Below are positions 1-8,194 of a DNA stretch of 32,437 bases, one piece after another. Every line of letters starts with the position of its first letter. Within the stretch, counting starts at the first letter, position 1. A program made the position numbers and the translations under genes. Below the pieces are notes generated by a model. The model searched no databases, was not told the DNA's origin, and worked only from the letters and a program-made list of their open reading frames with translations. The stretch covers positions 1 to 32,437 of the forward strand of contig NZ_JACVXD010000006.1 in NCBI RefSeq assembly GCF_014596975.1. Direction: 5' to 3'. The stretch comes from Aestuariibaculum marinum. Lineage in GTDB: Bacteria > Bacteroidota > Bacteroidia > Flavobacteriales > Flavobacteriaceae.

Positions 1-51
1 AGCATTTCACTTTTAATGAAAGGGTCCTGGGTTCGAGCCCCAGCCTGGTCA
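1..51 (+). tRNA. tRNA-Lys(UUU), 3' part (5' end outside window)
   Basis: Partial tRNA cut by the left edge. The anticodon stem TTTCA/TGAAA (5-9, 17-21) encloses the loop CTTTTAA with anticodon TTT at 12-14. A five-base variable region follows. The T arm is CTGGG-TTCGAGC-CCCAG (27-43), then the 3' acceptor strand CCTGGTC (44-50) and discriminator A51. The next bases are CAA, so the CCA tail is not encoded and must be added enzymatically. The D arm and 5' acceptor strand lie outside the window. The identity call rests on the anticodon only. Confidence 0.93.
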
Positions 52-64
52 CAACAAACATAAC

Positions 65-98
65 AAAAGCCTTTATCGTGTTTGATAAAGGCTTTTTT
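65..98 (+). terminator. Rho-independent terminator after tRNA-Lys
   Basis: Arms AAAAGCCTTTATC (65-77) and GATAAAGGCTTTT (84-96) form a perfect 13-bp hairpin with a 6-nt loop and a T run to 98. It lies 13 nt after the tRNA end, so it most likely ends the tRNA transcript. Confidence 0.9.
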
Positions 99-243
99 GT
101 TTTATAAACTTCCATGAACTAATCCGTCGCTTTGATTAACGCCTTTAGGCTCTTTTTAAGGACCCTATGGTGTTTTTGTTTAAATTGGAAGAGAGTTATG
201 TTAGAATTGGATTTTGGTGGATTTATAGCCTTGGATTGTGGTA

Positions 244-277
244 TAAAAAAAGCGCTCAATATGAAGTGAGCGCTTTA
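244..277 (-). terminator. Terminator of the nfuA-like gene
   Basis: Arms AAAGCGCTCA (249-258) and TGAGCGCTTT (267-276) form a 10-bp hairpin. Read on the minus strand it is followed by a T run (the A run at 244-250), as expected just past the stop of the minus-strand gene at 299. Confidence 0.85.
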
Positions 278-298
278 TAATATATTTATTGGTTTGTA

Positions 299-1201
299 TT
301 AACCGTTAATAGCTTCAACTGTTTCAACTTTGCCCTGAAGCATTTCTTTTAACATATTTTCAATACCACTTTTTAGTGTAAAGGTAGACGAAGGGCATCC
401 GCTACAAGCCCCTTGAAGCAGTACACTTACATTTTTGGTATTTTCATCGTAAGAGATGAATTGAATGTTACCACCATCGCTGGCAACAGCAGGTTTTACG
501 TATTCTTCAAGAATGTTTACTATTTGTTTCGAAGTGTCGTCTAAAGCATCAAAGTTAGAATCTAATTGTTCTGTAGATTTTTCTAATTGTTCGGCAGCAC
601 CTGCAACAACAACTTCTTTTCCATTTTCAATATAGTTTTTAATAAACTCACGTAATTCAATAGTGATGTCTTGCCATTCTGCGATGTCGTATTTTGTTAT
701 CGATACATAGTTTTCCTCAATGAATACACTTTTAACGAACGGGAAATGGAATAATTCTGTTGCAAGAGGTGATAACTTAGCGTCATCAATAGAAGTGAAT
801 TCGAATAGGCTTGTTACAATTTTCTTATTAGCAACAAATTTCATTACCGAAGGATTCGGTGTGCTTTCTGCATAAACGGTAACAGGTACTTTTTTAGCTT
901 CAGCGGTTGTTTCAATAACAATACCGCCATCATTTAAGTAAGACTCTATCTGTTCTGCTATTTCATCCTGTACATCGCTCCACTCGACAATGCTGAAACG
1001 CTCTACTGCAATAAAATTTCCTGAAATGTATACCTTTTTAACAAATGGTAAATAGAATAATTGCTGAGCTAAGGGAGATGATTTAGCTTCATCTATATTG
1101 TTGAATTCGAAACTTTGATGTTGTGTTATGAATTCGTTTAATTCGAATTTTACTATGGCATTATTTGTTGTTTCTCTTACGGAAACTTTATATGTTTTCA
1201 T
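299..1201 (-). CDS. NfuA/NifU-type Fe-S cluster carrier with duplicated N-terminal domain
   Basis: A 300-residue cytoplasmic protein likely to carry and deliver assembled Fe-S clusters to apo-enzymes. The C-terminal NifU domain (about 222-300) has the cluster-binding motif GACSGCPSS with C266 and C269. Upstream are two copies of the Nfu N-terminal domain, about residues 4-95 and 107-197. Both share the patterns SPLAxxLFxxPFVKxV and a later EW. Only the second keeps the family motif TPNP (114-117); the first has TTNN at the same place. The usual bacterial or mitochondrial Nfu protein carries one such domain, so this one is duplicated and the first copy has drifted. The gene stands alone on its strand, with its own terminator and a possible promoter at 1218-1225. 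The family call is firm; the specific client proteins are unknown. Confidence 0.92.
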   Translation of the reverse strand: MKTYKVSVRETTNNAIVKFELNEFITQHQSFEFNNIDEAKSSPLAQQLFYLPFVKKVYISGNFIAVERFSIVEWSDVQDEIAEQIESYLNDGGIVIETTAEAKKVPVTVYAESTPNPSVMKFVANKKIVTSLFEFTSIDDAKLSPLATELFHFPFVKSVFIEENYVSITKYDIAEWQDITIELREFIKNYIENGKEVVVAGAAEQLEKSTEQLDSNFDALDDTSKQIVNILEEYVKPAVASDGGNIQFISYDENTKNVSVLLQGACSGCPSSTFTLKSGIENMLKEMLQGKVETVEAING

Positions 1202-1217
1202 TTTAGCTAATTTTTTA

Positions 1218-1225
1218 CAAAAATA
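1218..1225 (-). promoter_or_regulatory. Possible -7 box for the nfuA-like gene
   Basis: The minus strand reads TATTTTTG, matching the Bacteroidota -7 consensus TAnnTTTG, 17 bp before the start codon. No convincing -33 TTTG is visible at the right distance, so this is tentative. Confidence 0.3.
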
Positions 1226-1249
1226 CTAAAAGAAAACTTTAGTTATCCA

Positions 1250-1257
1250 TATATTTG
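1250..1257 (+). promoter_or_regulatory. Possible -7 box for the porP/sprF-like gene
   Basis: TATATTTG matches TAnnTTTG, about 90 bp upstream of the porP-like start. It is divergent from the candidate box for the nfuA-like gene. No clear -33 element is visible. Confidence 0.3.
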
Positions 1258-1348
1258 AGTTTTGTTGCCTCTTATTGAACTGATTAAAAATAAAAGAATC
1301 ATTAGTGGTGGTGAACATAAATCATCTGAACTTATAGTGTAAACTTAT

Positions 1349-2353
1349 ATGGAATTTAAAAGATTTTTTATTGCAGTCGTTAGTCTGTTTGTTGTTCAAG
1401 TCGCTGTTTCTCAAGAAGGTTTACCTATATATACCGATTACCTTACTGATAATTATTATCTAATACATCCATCTATGGCTGGGGTGGCTAACTGTGCTAA
1501 GATTAGATTAACGGGGCGCCAACAGTGGTTTGGTCATGAAGATGCACCGCGTTTAATGACTTTAAGTGTTAATGGGCGTATAGGAGAGTCCTCTTCTGCG
1601 GTAGGAGGAATTTTATTTAAAGATAAGAATGGTTACCATTCACAAAACGGTGCTTATGCCAGCTACGCACACCACTTAATGTTTTCGAGAAGTGAAGTCG
1701 ATTTAAATATGTTGTCTTTTGGGTTAAGTGCTGGAATTATTCAGTATCGTTTGGATGAAACGTCATTTTTATTTGATGGACCTGATCCTATAATAGACGG
1801 AACTGTGCAGAATGAAACCAACTTTAATATGGACTTTGGTTTTTCATATCAGTTTTTAGATTTCTATTTACACGGAACTGTTAAAAACCTTTTGAACAAT
1901 TCTGGAATAAATAGAGATATTAACATAACAAGTAACTTGAGACGGTATTTATTAACTACGGGATATGTGTATAGTAAATTTGGTAGTGAGTGGAGTTTTG
2001 AGCCTTCTGTAATGTTTCAATATCGTGAAGCCACCCAAGAAGCCGCAATAGATGTTAATGCTAAAGCTTATAAAACGATGGATTTTGGAACCATTTGGGG
2101 AGGTCTGTCGTACAGAAATAGTTTCGATGGAGCCGAGTATACCAATTCAGGTTCTGATGTTAGTAGGCAGCGTCTAAATCAATTCACTCCTATTTTGGGA
2201 ATCAACTATAATCAGTTTATGTTTGCCTACACATATACTTACCAAAGTAATTCAGTAGTTTATACTAATGGTGGATTTCATCAAATTACTTTAGGATATA
2301 ATTTTGGATGCCGACGTAAACGCTACGATTGTAACTGTCCTGCTGTAAATTAA
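1349..2353 (+). CDS. PorP/SprF-family type IX secretion-associated outer-membrane protein
   Basis: A 334-residue outer-membrane beta-barrel protein. A signal peptide (about residues 1-21, ending in AVSQ) precedes the family-typical start: GLPIYTDYLTDNYYLIHPS, then AGV, then RQQW. The rest alternates aromatic-rich strands and loops and ends in FNFGCRRKRYDC followed by NCP. Proteins of this family act beside type IX secretion and adhesin or motility export, and they bind PorE-like partners. They are often encoded next to the giant adhesin they help export. Here no adhesin gene is adjacent. The downstream neighbour, 16 nt away on the same strand, is a gamma-carbonic anhydrase gene, so the partner cannot be read from context. 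It could be a stand-alone paralogue. The family assignment is strong. Confidence 0.9.
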   Translation: MEFKRFFIAVVSLFVVQVAVSQEGLPIYTDYLTDNYYLIHPSMAGVANCAKIRLTGRQQWFGHEDAPRLMTLSVNGRIGESSSAVGGILFKDKNGYHSQNGAYASYAHHLMFSRSEVDLNMLSFGLSAGIIQYRLDETSFLFDGPDPIIDGTVQNETNFNMDFGFSYQFLDFYLHGTVKNLLNNSGINRDINITSNLRRYLLTTGYVYSKFGSEWSFEPSVMFQYREATQEAAIDVNAKAYKTMDFGTIWGGLSYRNSFDGAEYTNSGSDVSRQRLNQFTPILGINYNQFMFAYTYTYQSNSVVYTNGGFHQITLGYNFGCRRKRYDCNCPAVN

Positions 2354-2369
2354 TTTTTCAATATTCAAT

Positions 2370-2891
2370 ATGCCTTTAATAAAACCAGTAAACGGAAAAT
2401 CACCTCAGATTCCTGAAGATTGTTATATCGCTGAAAATGCGACTATCGTTGGTGATGTAACCATGGGAGAAGAATGCAGTGTATGGTTTAATGCTGTAAT
2501 ACGCGGGGATGTGCATTATATTAAGATTGGAAACAAGGTGAATGTACAAGACGGCGCTGTGATACATGCCACTTATCAAACCGCACCAACAAACATTGGA
2601 AATAATGTGTCTATTGGACATAATGCCTTGGTGCACGGCTGTACGATTCATGATAATGTGTTAATAGGTATGGGAAGTATTGTAATGGATGACTGCGTGA
2701 TTGAAAGCAATAGCATTATTGCTGCGGGAGCTGTATTAACTCAAAATACGCATGTCGAGTCCGGTAGTATTTATGCCGGAGTACCCGCAAAGAAGATAAA
2801 GGACATTAGTCAGGAATTAATCTCAGGGCAAATCGATAGAATAGCAAATAATTACGTGAAATATTCTAGCTGGTTTAAAGAGGAGTCTTAA
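2370..2891 (+). CDS. Gamma-class carbonic anhydrase family protein (left-handed beta-helix)
   Basis: A 173-residue soluble protein of the YrdA/PaaY/gamma-CA group, made of hexapeptide repeats (about residues 20-140) that fold as a left-handed beta-helix and trimerise. The presumed zinc ligands are H66 (VIHATY), H84 and H89 (GHNALVHG). Family residues R45 and D47 (IRGDV) and Q60/D61 (NVQDG) are also present. Whether it hydrates CO2 cannot be decided from sequence, because many family members show weak or no activity. It starts 16 nt after the porP-like stop and probably shares its transcript. It converges on murI with only 31 nt between the stops and no clear terminator. Confidence 0.92.
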   Translation: MPLIKPVNGKSPQIPEDCYIAENATIVGDVTMGEECSVWFNAVIRGDVHYIKIGNKVNVQDGAVIHATYQTAPTNIGNNVSIGHNALVHGCTIHDNVLIGMGSIVMDDCVIESNSIIAAGAVLTQNTHVESGSIYAGVPAKKIKDISQELISGQIDRIANNYVKYSSWFKEES

Positions 2892-2922
2892 TCACGCATT
2901 ATAATTATTTTCTAATACAGTG

Positions 2923-3702
2923 TTAGAAATTTAGATATTTCACTTCAAACTTATCATCTAATAAGCTAGCCATCACTTCAGGGTTTCCATTAGTAAAAAA
3001 TGTGTTTTCTGCTTTATCGGTTTGCATATTTAGCAGTTCATGTTTTTCTAAAATAGCTTTAGTTTGTCTGGCTACAGCAGCACCTGAATCTATAATTTTT
3101 ACATGCTTTGGAAGCAGTTCTATAAGCAAGGGCATTAAATAGGGGTAATGTGTACAGCCTAAAACAAGATAATCAATCTTAGCCTCAATCATGGGCTTTA
3201 AATAGCTTGTTAAGAGTTGTCTCATTTCTTCAGAATAAACTTTCCCGCGTTCAATAAGTTCAACAATTCCTTCTCCAACCTGCTCTATAACTTTAATATT
3301 ACTCGCAAAGAGTCCTGAGGTTTTAGAAAACAATTCGCTACTTAACGTGCCTTTAGTAGCTAGAATACCAACACTGTTTGTTTTGGTTTGTAAGGCTGCG
3401 GGTTTAATAGCAGGTTCTATACCAATAAACGGAACATGATAAGTAGCTCTTAAAATACTTATGGCATTGGTGGTAGCTGTATTACAAGCTACAACGATGA
3501 GTTTACAACCCTGATCGATTAAGTATTCGGTATTTTTAATACTTAATTCAATAATCTTGTCTTTACCTTTTAAACCATAGGGAGCGTTTGCACTATCGGC
3601 AAGGTAGATGGTGTTTTCGTGAGGTAAAAGGGCGTGTATTTCTTTCCATATAGAAGTGCCTCCAACACCAGAATCGAAAATACCAATAGGTTGTTTGCTC
3701 AT
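2923..3702 (-). CDS. murI: Glutamate racemase
   Basis: A 259-residue cytoplasmic enzyme converting L-glutamate to D-glutamate for peptidoglycan precursors. The two catalytic cysteines are present: C73 in VVACNTATT and C183 in LGCTHYPYL, with H185 beside it. The N-terminal substrate loop is GIFDSGVGG with D10 and S11. Length is normal for the family. It is the last gene of the envelope cluster. The start is preceded, only 6 nt away, by the poly-U end of a terminator hairpin belonging to the upstream ompH2 gene. Its expression must therefore come from read-through or from a promoter inside or before that hairpin. Confidence 0.97.
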   Translation of the reverse strand: MSKQPIGIFDSGVGGTSIWKEIHALLPHENTIYLADSANAPYGLKGKDKIIELSIKNTEYLIDQGCKLIVVACNTATTNAISILRATYHVPFIGIEPAIKPAALQTKTNSVGILATKGTLSSELFSKTSGLFASNIKVIEQVGEGIVELIERGKVYSEEMRQLLTSYLKPMIEAKIDYLVLGCTHYPYLMPLLIELLPKHVKIIDSGAAVARQTKAILEKHELLNMQTDKAENTFFTNGNPEVMASLLDDKFEVKYLNF

Positions 3703-3708
3703 GCCAAC

Positions 3709-3747
3709 AAAAATAAAAAAAGCTGCTTTGTGAAAAGCAGCTTTACG
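3709..3747 (-). terminator. Terminator between ompH2 and murI
   Basis: Arms AAAGCTGCTTT (3719-3729) and AAAGCAGCTTT (3734-3744) make an 11-bp hairpin with a 4-nt loop. On the minus strand it is followed by a T run (A-rich 3709-3718). It sits 23 nt past the ompH2 stop and ends just before the murI start codon, so it could act as a partial terminator or attenuator for murI. Confidence 0.85.
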
Positions 3748-3769
3748 TTAATTTTATTTGTTAAGTAGA

Positions 3770-4276
3770 TTAGATACCTAATTCTTTCTTAACATCGTCA
3801 AGTAAGTTTTTACCATCTGCTAAAATAGTTACACCTTGAGCAGAATCTAAAACGTAATCAAAACCTTGAGCTCTTGCTACTTTTAAGATAGCAGTTTTAG
3901 CTTTTTCTGTAATAGGCTTTAATAAATCCATTTCTTTCTTTTGTAAATCTTTTTGAGCATCAGACTGGAACTGTTGAATACGCATTTGTTTTTCTTGTAA
4001 CTCTTGCATTCTTTTAGCGTTCTCTTCTTCTGTTTTAGTAGCAGCTTCTGCGTCGTATTGTTTTACTGTATTTTGGTATTCTGTAATTGAAGCTTGCATA
4101 TCTGTTTGATATGTTTTACTTAACGTCTCAAGTTGAGTTTGTGCAGCTTTCATCTCCGGCATCGCCTGAATTAACTCTTGAGTGTTAATATGAGCTACTT
4201 TACTTTGTGCATTTGATAAAGTTACAGATGCAACACATAGTACAGTTGCTAATAAAAGGTTCTTTAATTGTTTCAT
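3770..4276 (-). CDS. OmpH/Skp-family periplasmic chaperone, short paralogue (ompH2)
   Basis: A 168-residue secreted protein. The signal peptide spans about residues 1-23 (LLLATVLCVASVTLSNAQ). It is followed by the Skp/OmpH start SKVAHINTQELIQAMPEM, a long charged coiled coil (about 40-120) and the typical C-terminal strand region KVARAQGFDYVLDSAQG. Skp-like proteins form trimers that hold unfolded outer-membrane proteins on the way to BamA. It lies 37 nt downstream of a longer OmpH paralogue, and the two are probably co-transcribed. A strong terminator follows its stop. The paralogue pair downstream of bamA fits a joint role in outer-membrane protein delivery. Confidence 0.93.
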   Translation of the reverse strand: MKQLKNLLLATVLCVASVTLSNAQSKVAHINTQELIQAMPEMKAAQTQLETLSKTYQTDMQASITEYQNTVKQYDAEAATKTEEENAKRMQELQEKQMRIQQFQSDAQKDLQKKEMDLLKPITEKAKTAILKVARAQGFDYVLDSAQGVTILADGKNLLDDVKKELGI

Positions 4277-4313
4277 TTTTAAAAAAGTATTAAGTGTGTT
4301 TTAAATTGTTTAA

Positions 4314-5321
4314 TTAATTATTGTTATTTATACTATCTCTCACGCGTTGTCTTTCTTCTAATATTTTTTGTCTTCTTTCTTCTAACTCTTTTTTTCTAGC
4401 CTCGCGCTCGGCTAATTTTTTTTGTCTATTTTCTTCTATAAGTTGAGCCTGAGTTTTTACTTCTTCGGTGCCTTCCTCTGTTTTTGAATCTGTATCAGAT
4501 GTTACATCTGATGCATCATCAGTTTCTTCAGTTGCTTTTTTTCTGGCATCTAATTTAGCTTGTTTAGCCGCTTCACGTTCTTTTAAAATTTGCTGACGAC
4601 GTTCTTCGGCTTCCTTTTGTTTGGCTTCACGAGCCGCTAAAATTTCCTGACGGCGTTTTTCAACAGCACTTTCTCTTGCAGCTTGTCTTTCTTCTAACGC
4701 TTTTTCACGAGCTTCTAATTCTTCGTTGATTTCAGGAACTAGCTCTTCTTGTTCGGCAGCGCGTCTTTCGGCGCGAGATTGCGCTTGAGTACGTTTTGCA
4801 GTCCTGCTGATGCTGCGAATGATTTGCTCACTTAAATCATATTGTTTTGCTGAATACAGCATGGTAGCTTCAGAGGATTTATCGAAGATGAAATCATATT
4901 TTCTGCTGGCTGCAATATCCTGAACCGCAGCGAAAATTTGATCTTGAATAGGTTGCATGAGTTGACGCTTTTGAATAAACAAATCACCATTAGGTCCAAA
5001 ACGCTTTTGTTGATAATCTAATATTTCTTGTTCTTCGAAAGTAATGTCTTCTTCGCGTTCTTCGATAAGCTCTTTTGTTAAGAGTGCTTTTTCATTACTC
5101 AAGTCTTTTCGCTTTTGTTCAACAGCACCAAGCTTAGCGTCAATTTCAGATTTCCATTTGTCGGCTTTATCATTTAATTGCGATGTAGCTTCCTGGTATT
5201 CTGGAACGTTTTCTAAAATGTACTCTGTATCGATGTAAGCAATACGAACACCGCGTTGTGCATTAGCCATAAAGCTTAGCGTAAAAACTAGTATCAGTAA
5301 AAAAAGAACGTTGTTTTTCAT
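4314..5321 (-). CDS. OmpH/Skp-family periplasmic protein with long charged C-terminal coiled coil (ompH1)
   Basis: The reading frame opens at 5393, but the start is placed at the ATG at 5321 because a clean signal peptide begins there (MKNNVLFLLILVFTLSFMAN, then AQ). This gives 335 residues. Residues 24-175 are the OmpH/Skp module (VRIAYIDTEYILENVPEY, central coiled coil, then RKYDFIFDKSSEATMLYSA). Unlike the 168-residue paralogue next door, it continues for about 150 residues of extremely charged R/E/K/Q/A helix. Units of the type ERRQxIL-xERE recur near 223, 240 and 316, with an acidic Thr/Ser/Asp break at about 264-288. The tail probably forms a long single helix or extra coiled coil in the periplasm; its role is unknown. 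The 260-bp gap to bamA has one weak -7-like box (5501-5508, minus). Confidence 0.9.
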   Translation of the reverse strand: MKNNVLFLLILVFTLSFMANAQRGVRIAYIDTEYILENVPEYQEATSQLNDKADKWKSEIDAKLGAVEQKRKDLSNEKALLTKELIEEREEDITFEEQEILDYQQKRFGPNGDLFIQKRQLMQPIQDQIFAAVQDIAASRKYDFIFDKSSEATMLYSAKQYDLSEQIIRSISRTAKRTQAQSRAERRAAEQEELVPEINEELEAREKALEERQAARESAVEKRRQEILAAREAKQKEAEERRQQILKEREAAKQAKLDARKKATEETDDASDVTSDTDSKTEEGTEEVKTQAQLIEENRQKKLAEREARKKELEERRQKILEERQRVRDSINNNN

Positions 5322-5581
5322 CTGTTTAAGTTTTTTTAATTTATTGGTTATAAATTCTAAAAAGACAGATGATCTTTGTTTTATTTCTGCCACGATTAGA
5401 ACTGAATTTCCTTTAGGTTATATTCCGTTATTCAATTTATCAAATGGTTGTCGCAAAATAAACATTTTCCTTGGTTTGAAAAATTTTAGAATGCTCATTT
5501 CAAAATTAACGAAATTTAATCTCAAAAATTTCAATTCTACTTCAAATACTTATTAAGTTATTAGAAAATATCGTGCCAAAA

Positions 5582-8194
5582 TTAAAATTGTTGTCCAATG
5601 ATAAAGTGTGTTTGCCATCCACTCTTTTCAGTTTCGCCAGGAATTGGGTCGAATCCGTGACCGAAATCGATACCTAATAATCCAAACGCAGGCATAAAGA
5701 TTCTAAGTCCAAGACCCGCAGAACGTTTTAAGTCGAAAGGGTTATAATCTGTAAACTCGTTATATGAAGCACCACCTTCGATAAATGTTAAACCATAAAT
5801 CTTAGCTGAAGCTTTTAAAGTTATCGGGTAGCGCAACTCTAATGAGAATTTGTTATAAATGGTACCTCCATCGTTTGTTGATAACGATTGGTTAGGATAA
5901 CCACGTAATGCGATAGCCTCTCTACCATCTAAACTATAAGTACCTAAACCATCACCACCAAGGAAGAATCTTTCAAAAGGAATAACCCCTCGATCTTGGT
6001 TGTAAGCGCCTAAGAAACCGAATTCAACACTTGGTTTTAATACTAAATCTTTAACGATTTGTGTATACCAGTCTGCTTTAAATTTAACCTTGTAAAACTC
6101 TAACCAGTTGTAACGCTCTTGGTCGATTTCTGAAATTCTGCTATTCGCATCTGATCTTTCTACTTCAGTTGAATTCGCATCAGTTAGAACGGCTACATTA
6201 TCATCTCTTTCATCTTTTAGAGCAGAGTAGTCAACACCGTTAACCAAAGAGTAAGGGAACGATAATTTTGCTGTAACAGCAAAGTTGGAACCCCCGGTTG
6301 GATAAATAGGATCTACGCTAGTATTATTTCTGCTTAAACCTACGGTATATGACAAGTTATTAGAATACCCGTCACCAAAAGTAAATAAACCGGTGTTATA
6401 GTTATTTAAGTCGTAACGTTGGTAACTGATAGCCTGCGATAATGTAAAGTAATCATCAGGCACTTGTAGACGTTTTGCTAAACCAAAAGTGATCCCTGTA
6501 ATATTGAAACTTCTCGATTTATCAGCGTTACCTGTTTGGTAGTCGTATAAAAACTGTTTGGTATGTGATAACGATGATGAAAATTGTACAGGACGTTTAC
6601 CTCCCATCCAAGGTTCTGAGAATGAGAAACTATACGTTTGGTAAAAACGACTGGCTTGTAAACGCAATGCTAATTTTTGTCCGTCTCCCATTGGGATAGG
6701 TTTGTAAGCCTCTTTTTTAAAGATATCTTTAATCGCAAAGTTGTTAAATGATAACCCTAGGGTACCGATGAAACCTCCACCACCGTAACCACCTTGAAGT
6801 TCAATTTGGCTAGATCCGGTTTCTTTTACAGAGTATTCCATGTCTATGGTTCCTTCATTAGGATTTGCATTTTTAAAGTCCGGAGAGATTTCCTGAGCAT
6901 CAAAGAATCCTAACTGACCAAGCTCACGCACGGTACGAACCACATTGGCCTTGCTGTATAGCTGTCCAGGACGCGTACGAATTTCACGATAAATAACGTG
7001 GTCGTTTGTTTTATCGTTTCCAACTACCGAAACACTATTAAAGTAAGCAGGTTTCCCCTCAGTGATTCTTACTTCCATGTCGATTACATTGTTATCGGCA
7101 CTAACTTCAACTGGGTTGATTTGTGAGAATAAATACCCGTTGTTTTGGTATAAATTGGTAATATCGTCACCATCTGGTTTGGTTTCGTCGGCAATACGTT
7201 TTTGAAGTAATACACCATTGTAGGTGTCTCCTTTTCTAATACGTAGCACGCGGTTTAAAAGCTCGTTGGAATACACCGTATTACCAATGAATGTGATATC
7301 TCCAAATGTATATTTTTCACCTTCTTCAACATTAATGTTTAAAGAAATGGTTTTATCGTTGTTAATGATGATGCTATCCGATAAAACTCGGGCATCACGA
7401 TAACCATTCTCTTTGTATTTATCAACTAAGCTAACAAGGTCTTCTTTATAGTCGGCCTCGATAAATTTAGAACGTTTTAGAACACGAATCGGGTTTTTCT
7501 GTTTCGTGTTTTTCATGCTTTTACGAAGTGTTTTATCGTTTAAAACTTCGTTACCATTAAATACGATATGATCAATTTTTACTTTTTCACCTTTATCAAT
7601 GTTGATTACCATATTTACTCTGGCCGTAGGTAATGAATCCTGAACATCGATGGTGTTAATGTAAACTTTGGTGTTTAAAAAGCCGTCTTTTTTATACTTA
7701 TTGGTTAGGTAGTTTTTAGTGGTGGTAACTAAATTCTCTGTAACCTTAACCCCTTTATTAAGTTTATTTTCTTTTATAATGCCTTCAATTTTACCTTTTT
7801 TAACGCCGTTAATTTTTAATTCGTTAAGTTGTGGTAAATCTGATAATCTGATTTCAAGGAATGCTATGTCGCCTTCTACTTTATTAATGTAAATTTCTAT
7901 GTCACTGAATAATTTCGAGTTCCACAGTTTTTTAATGGCGGCACTAATATCTTCACCAGGTATTGTGATTTCCTGCCCTTTTCTTAATCCGGAATAAGTA
8001 ATTATGGTTTGCTCTTCGAATGCCGTGTTTCCTAATACGGTTATATCACCCAGTGTGTATTCTTTACCTTGGTTATAAGGTATTTGTTGTGCTTCAATGC
8101 TAAAGCTACATGCAAAAAGTAATATTGCAAGGCAGTGTTTAATATAATTTGTCAAAGGTAGTTTATTAGCTAAGTTGTTCACTTGTTTTCCCAA
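5582..8194 (-). CDS. bamA: Outer-membrane protein assembly factor BamA (Omp85)
   Basis: An 870-residue insertase that folds beta-barrel proteins into the outer membrane. After the signal sequence (hydrophobic 20-33, ending SIEAQ) come five POTRA repeats starting near 46, 122, 206, 295 and 383. Each has a GN/NG turn such as ITVLGNTAF and ITFIGNTVY. The barrel runs from about 462 to 870. It carries the Omp85 loop-6 motif RGY at 764-766 (ALRGYPN) and ends in the aromatic C-terminus FIIGQQF. The ATG used here overlaps the end of uppS by 29 nt. A TTG at residue 14 (8155) would avoid the overlap and still leave a complete signal peptide. The gene sits between uppS and two Skp-like genes, a sensible envelope operon. 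Confidence 0.97.
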   Translation of the reverse strand: MGKQVNNLANKLPLTNYIKHCLAILLFACSFSIEAQQIPYNQGKEYTLGDITVLGNTAFEEQTIITYSGLRKGQEITIPGEDISAAIKKLWNSKLFSDIEIYINKVEGDIAFLEIRLSDLPQLNELKINGVKKGKIEGIIKENKLNKGVKVTENLVTTTKNYLTNKYKKDGFLNTKVYINTIDVQDSLPTARVNMVINIDKGEKVKIDHIVFNGNEVLNDKTLRKSMKNTKQKNPIRVLKRSKFIEADYKEDLVSLVDKYKENGYRDARVLSDSIIINNDKTISLNINVEEGEKYTFGDITFIGNTVYSNELLNRVLRIRKGDTYNGVLLQKRIADETKPDGDDITNLYQNNGYLFSQINPVEVSADNNVIDMEVRITEGKPAYFNSVSVVGNDKTNDHVIYREIRTRPGQLYSKANVVRTVRELGQLGFFDAQEISPDFKNANPNEGTIDMEYSVKETGSSQIELQGGYGGGGFIGTLGLSFNNFAIKDIFKKEAYKPIPMGDGQKLALRLQASRFYQTYSFSFSEPWMGGKRPVQFSSSLSHTKQFLYDYQTGNADKSRSFNITGITFGLAKRLQVPDDYFTLSQAISYQRYDLNNYNTGLFTFGDGYSNNLSYTVGLSRNNTSVDPIYPTGGSNFAVTAKLSFPYSLVNGVDYSALKDERDDNVAVLTDANSTEVERSDANSRISEIDQERYNWLEFYKVKFKADWYTQIVKDLVLKPSVEFGFLGAYNQDRGVIPFERFFLGGDGLGTYSLDGREAIALRGYPNQSLSTNDGGTIYNKFSLELRYPITLKASAKIYGLTFIEGGASYNEFTDYNPFDLKRSAGLGLRIFMPAFGLLGIDFGHGFDPIPGETEKSGWQTHFIIGQQF

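Noticed and set aside
5044..5238. Ser-rich open frame antisense to ompH1
   Set aside because: It mirrors the Glu/Arg-rich coiled-coil codons of the real gene and resembles no known protein.
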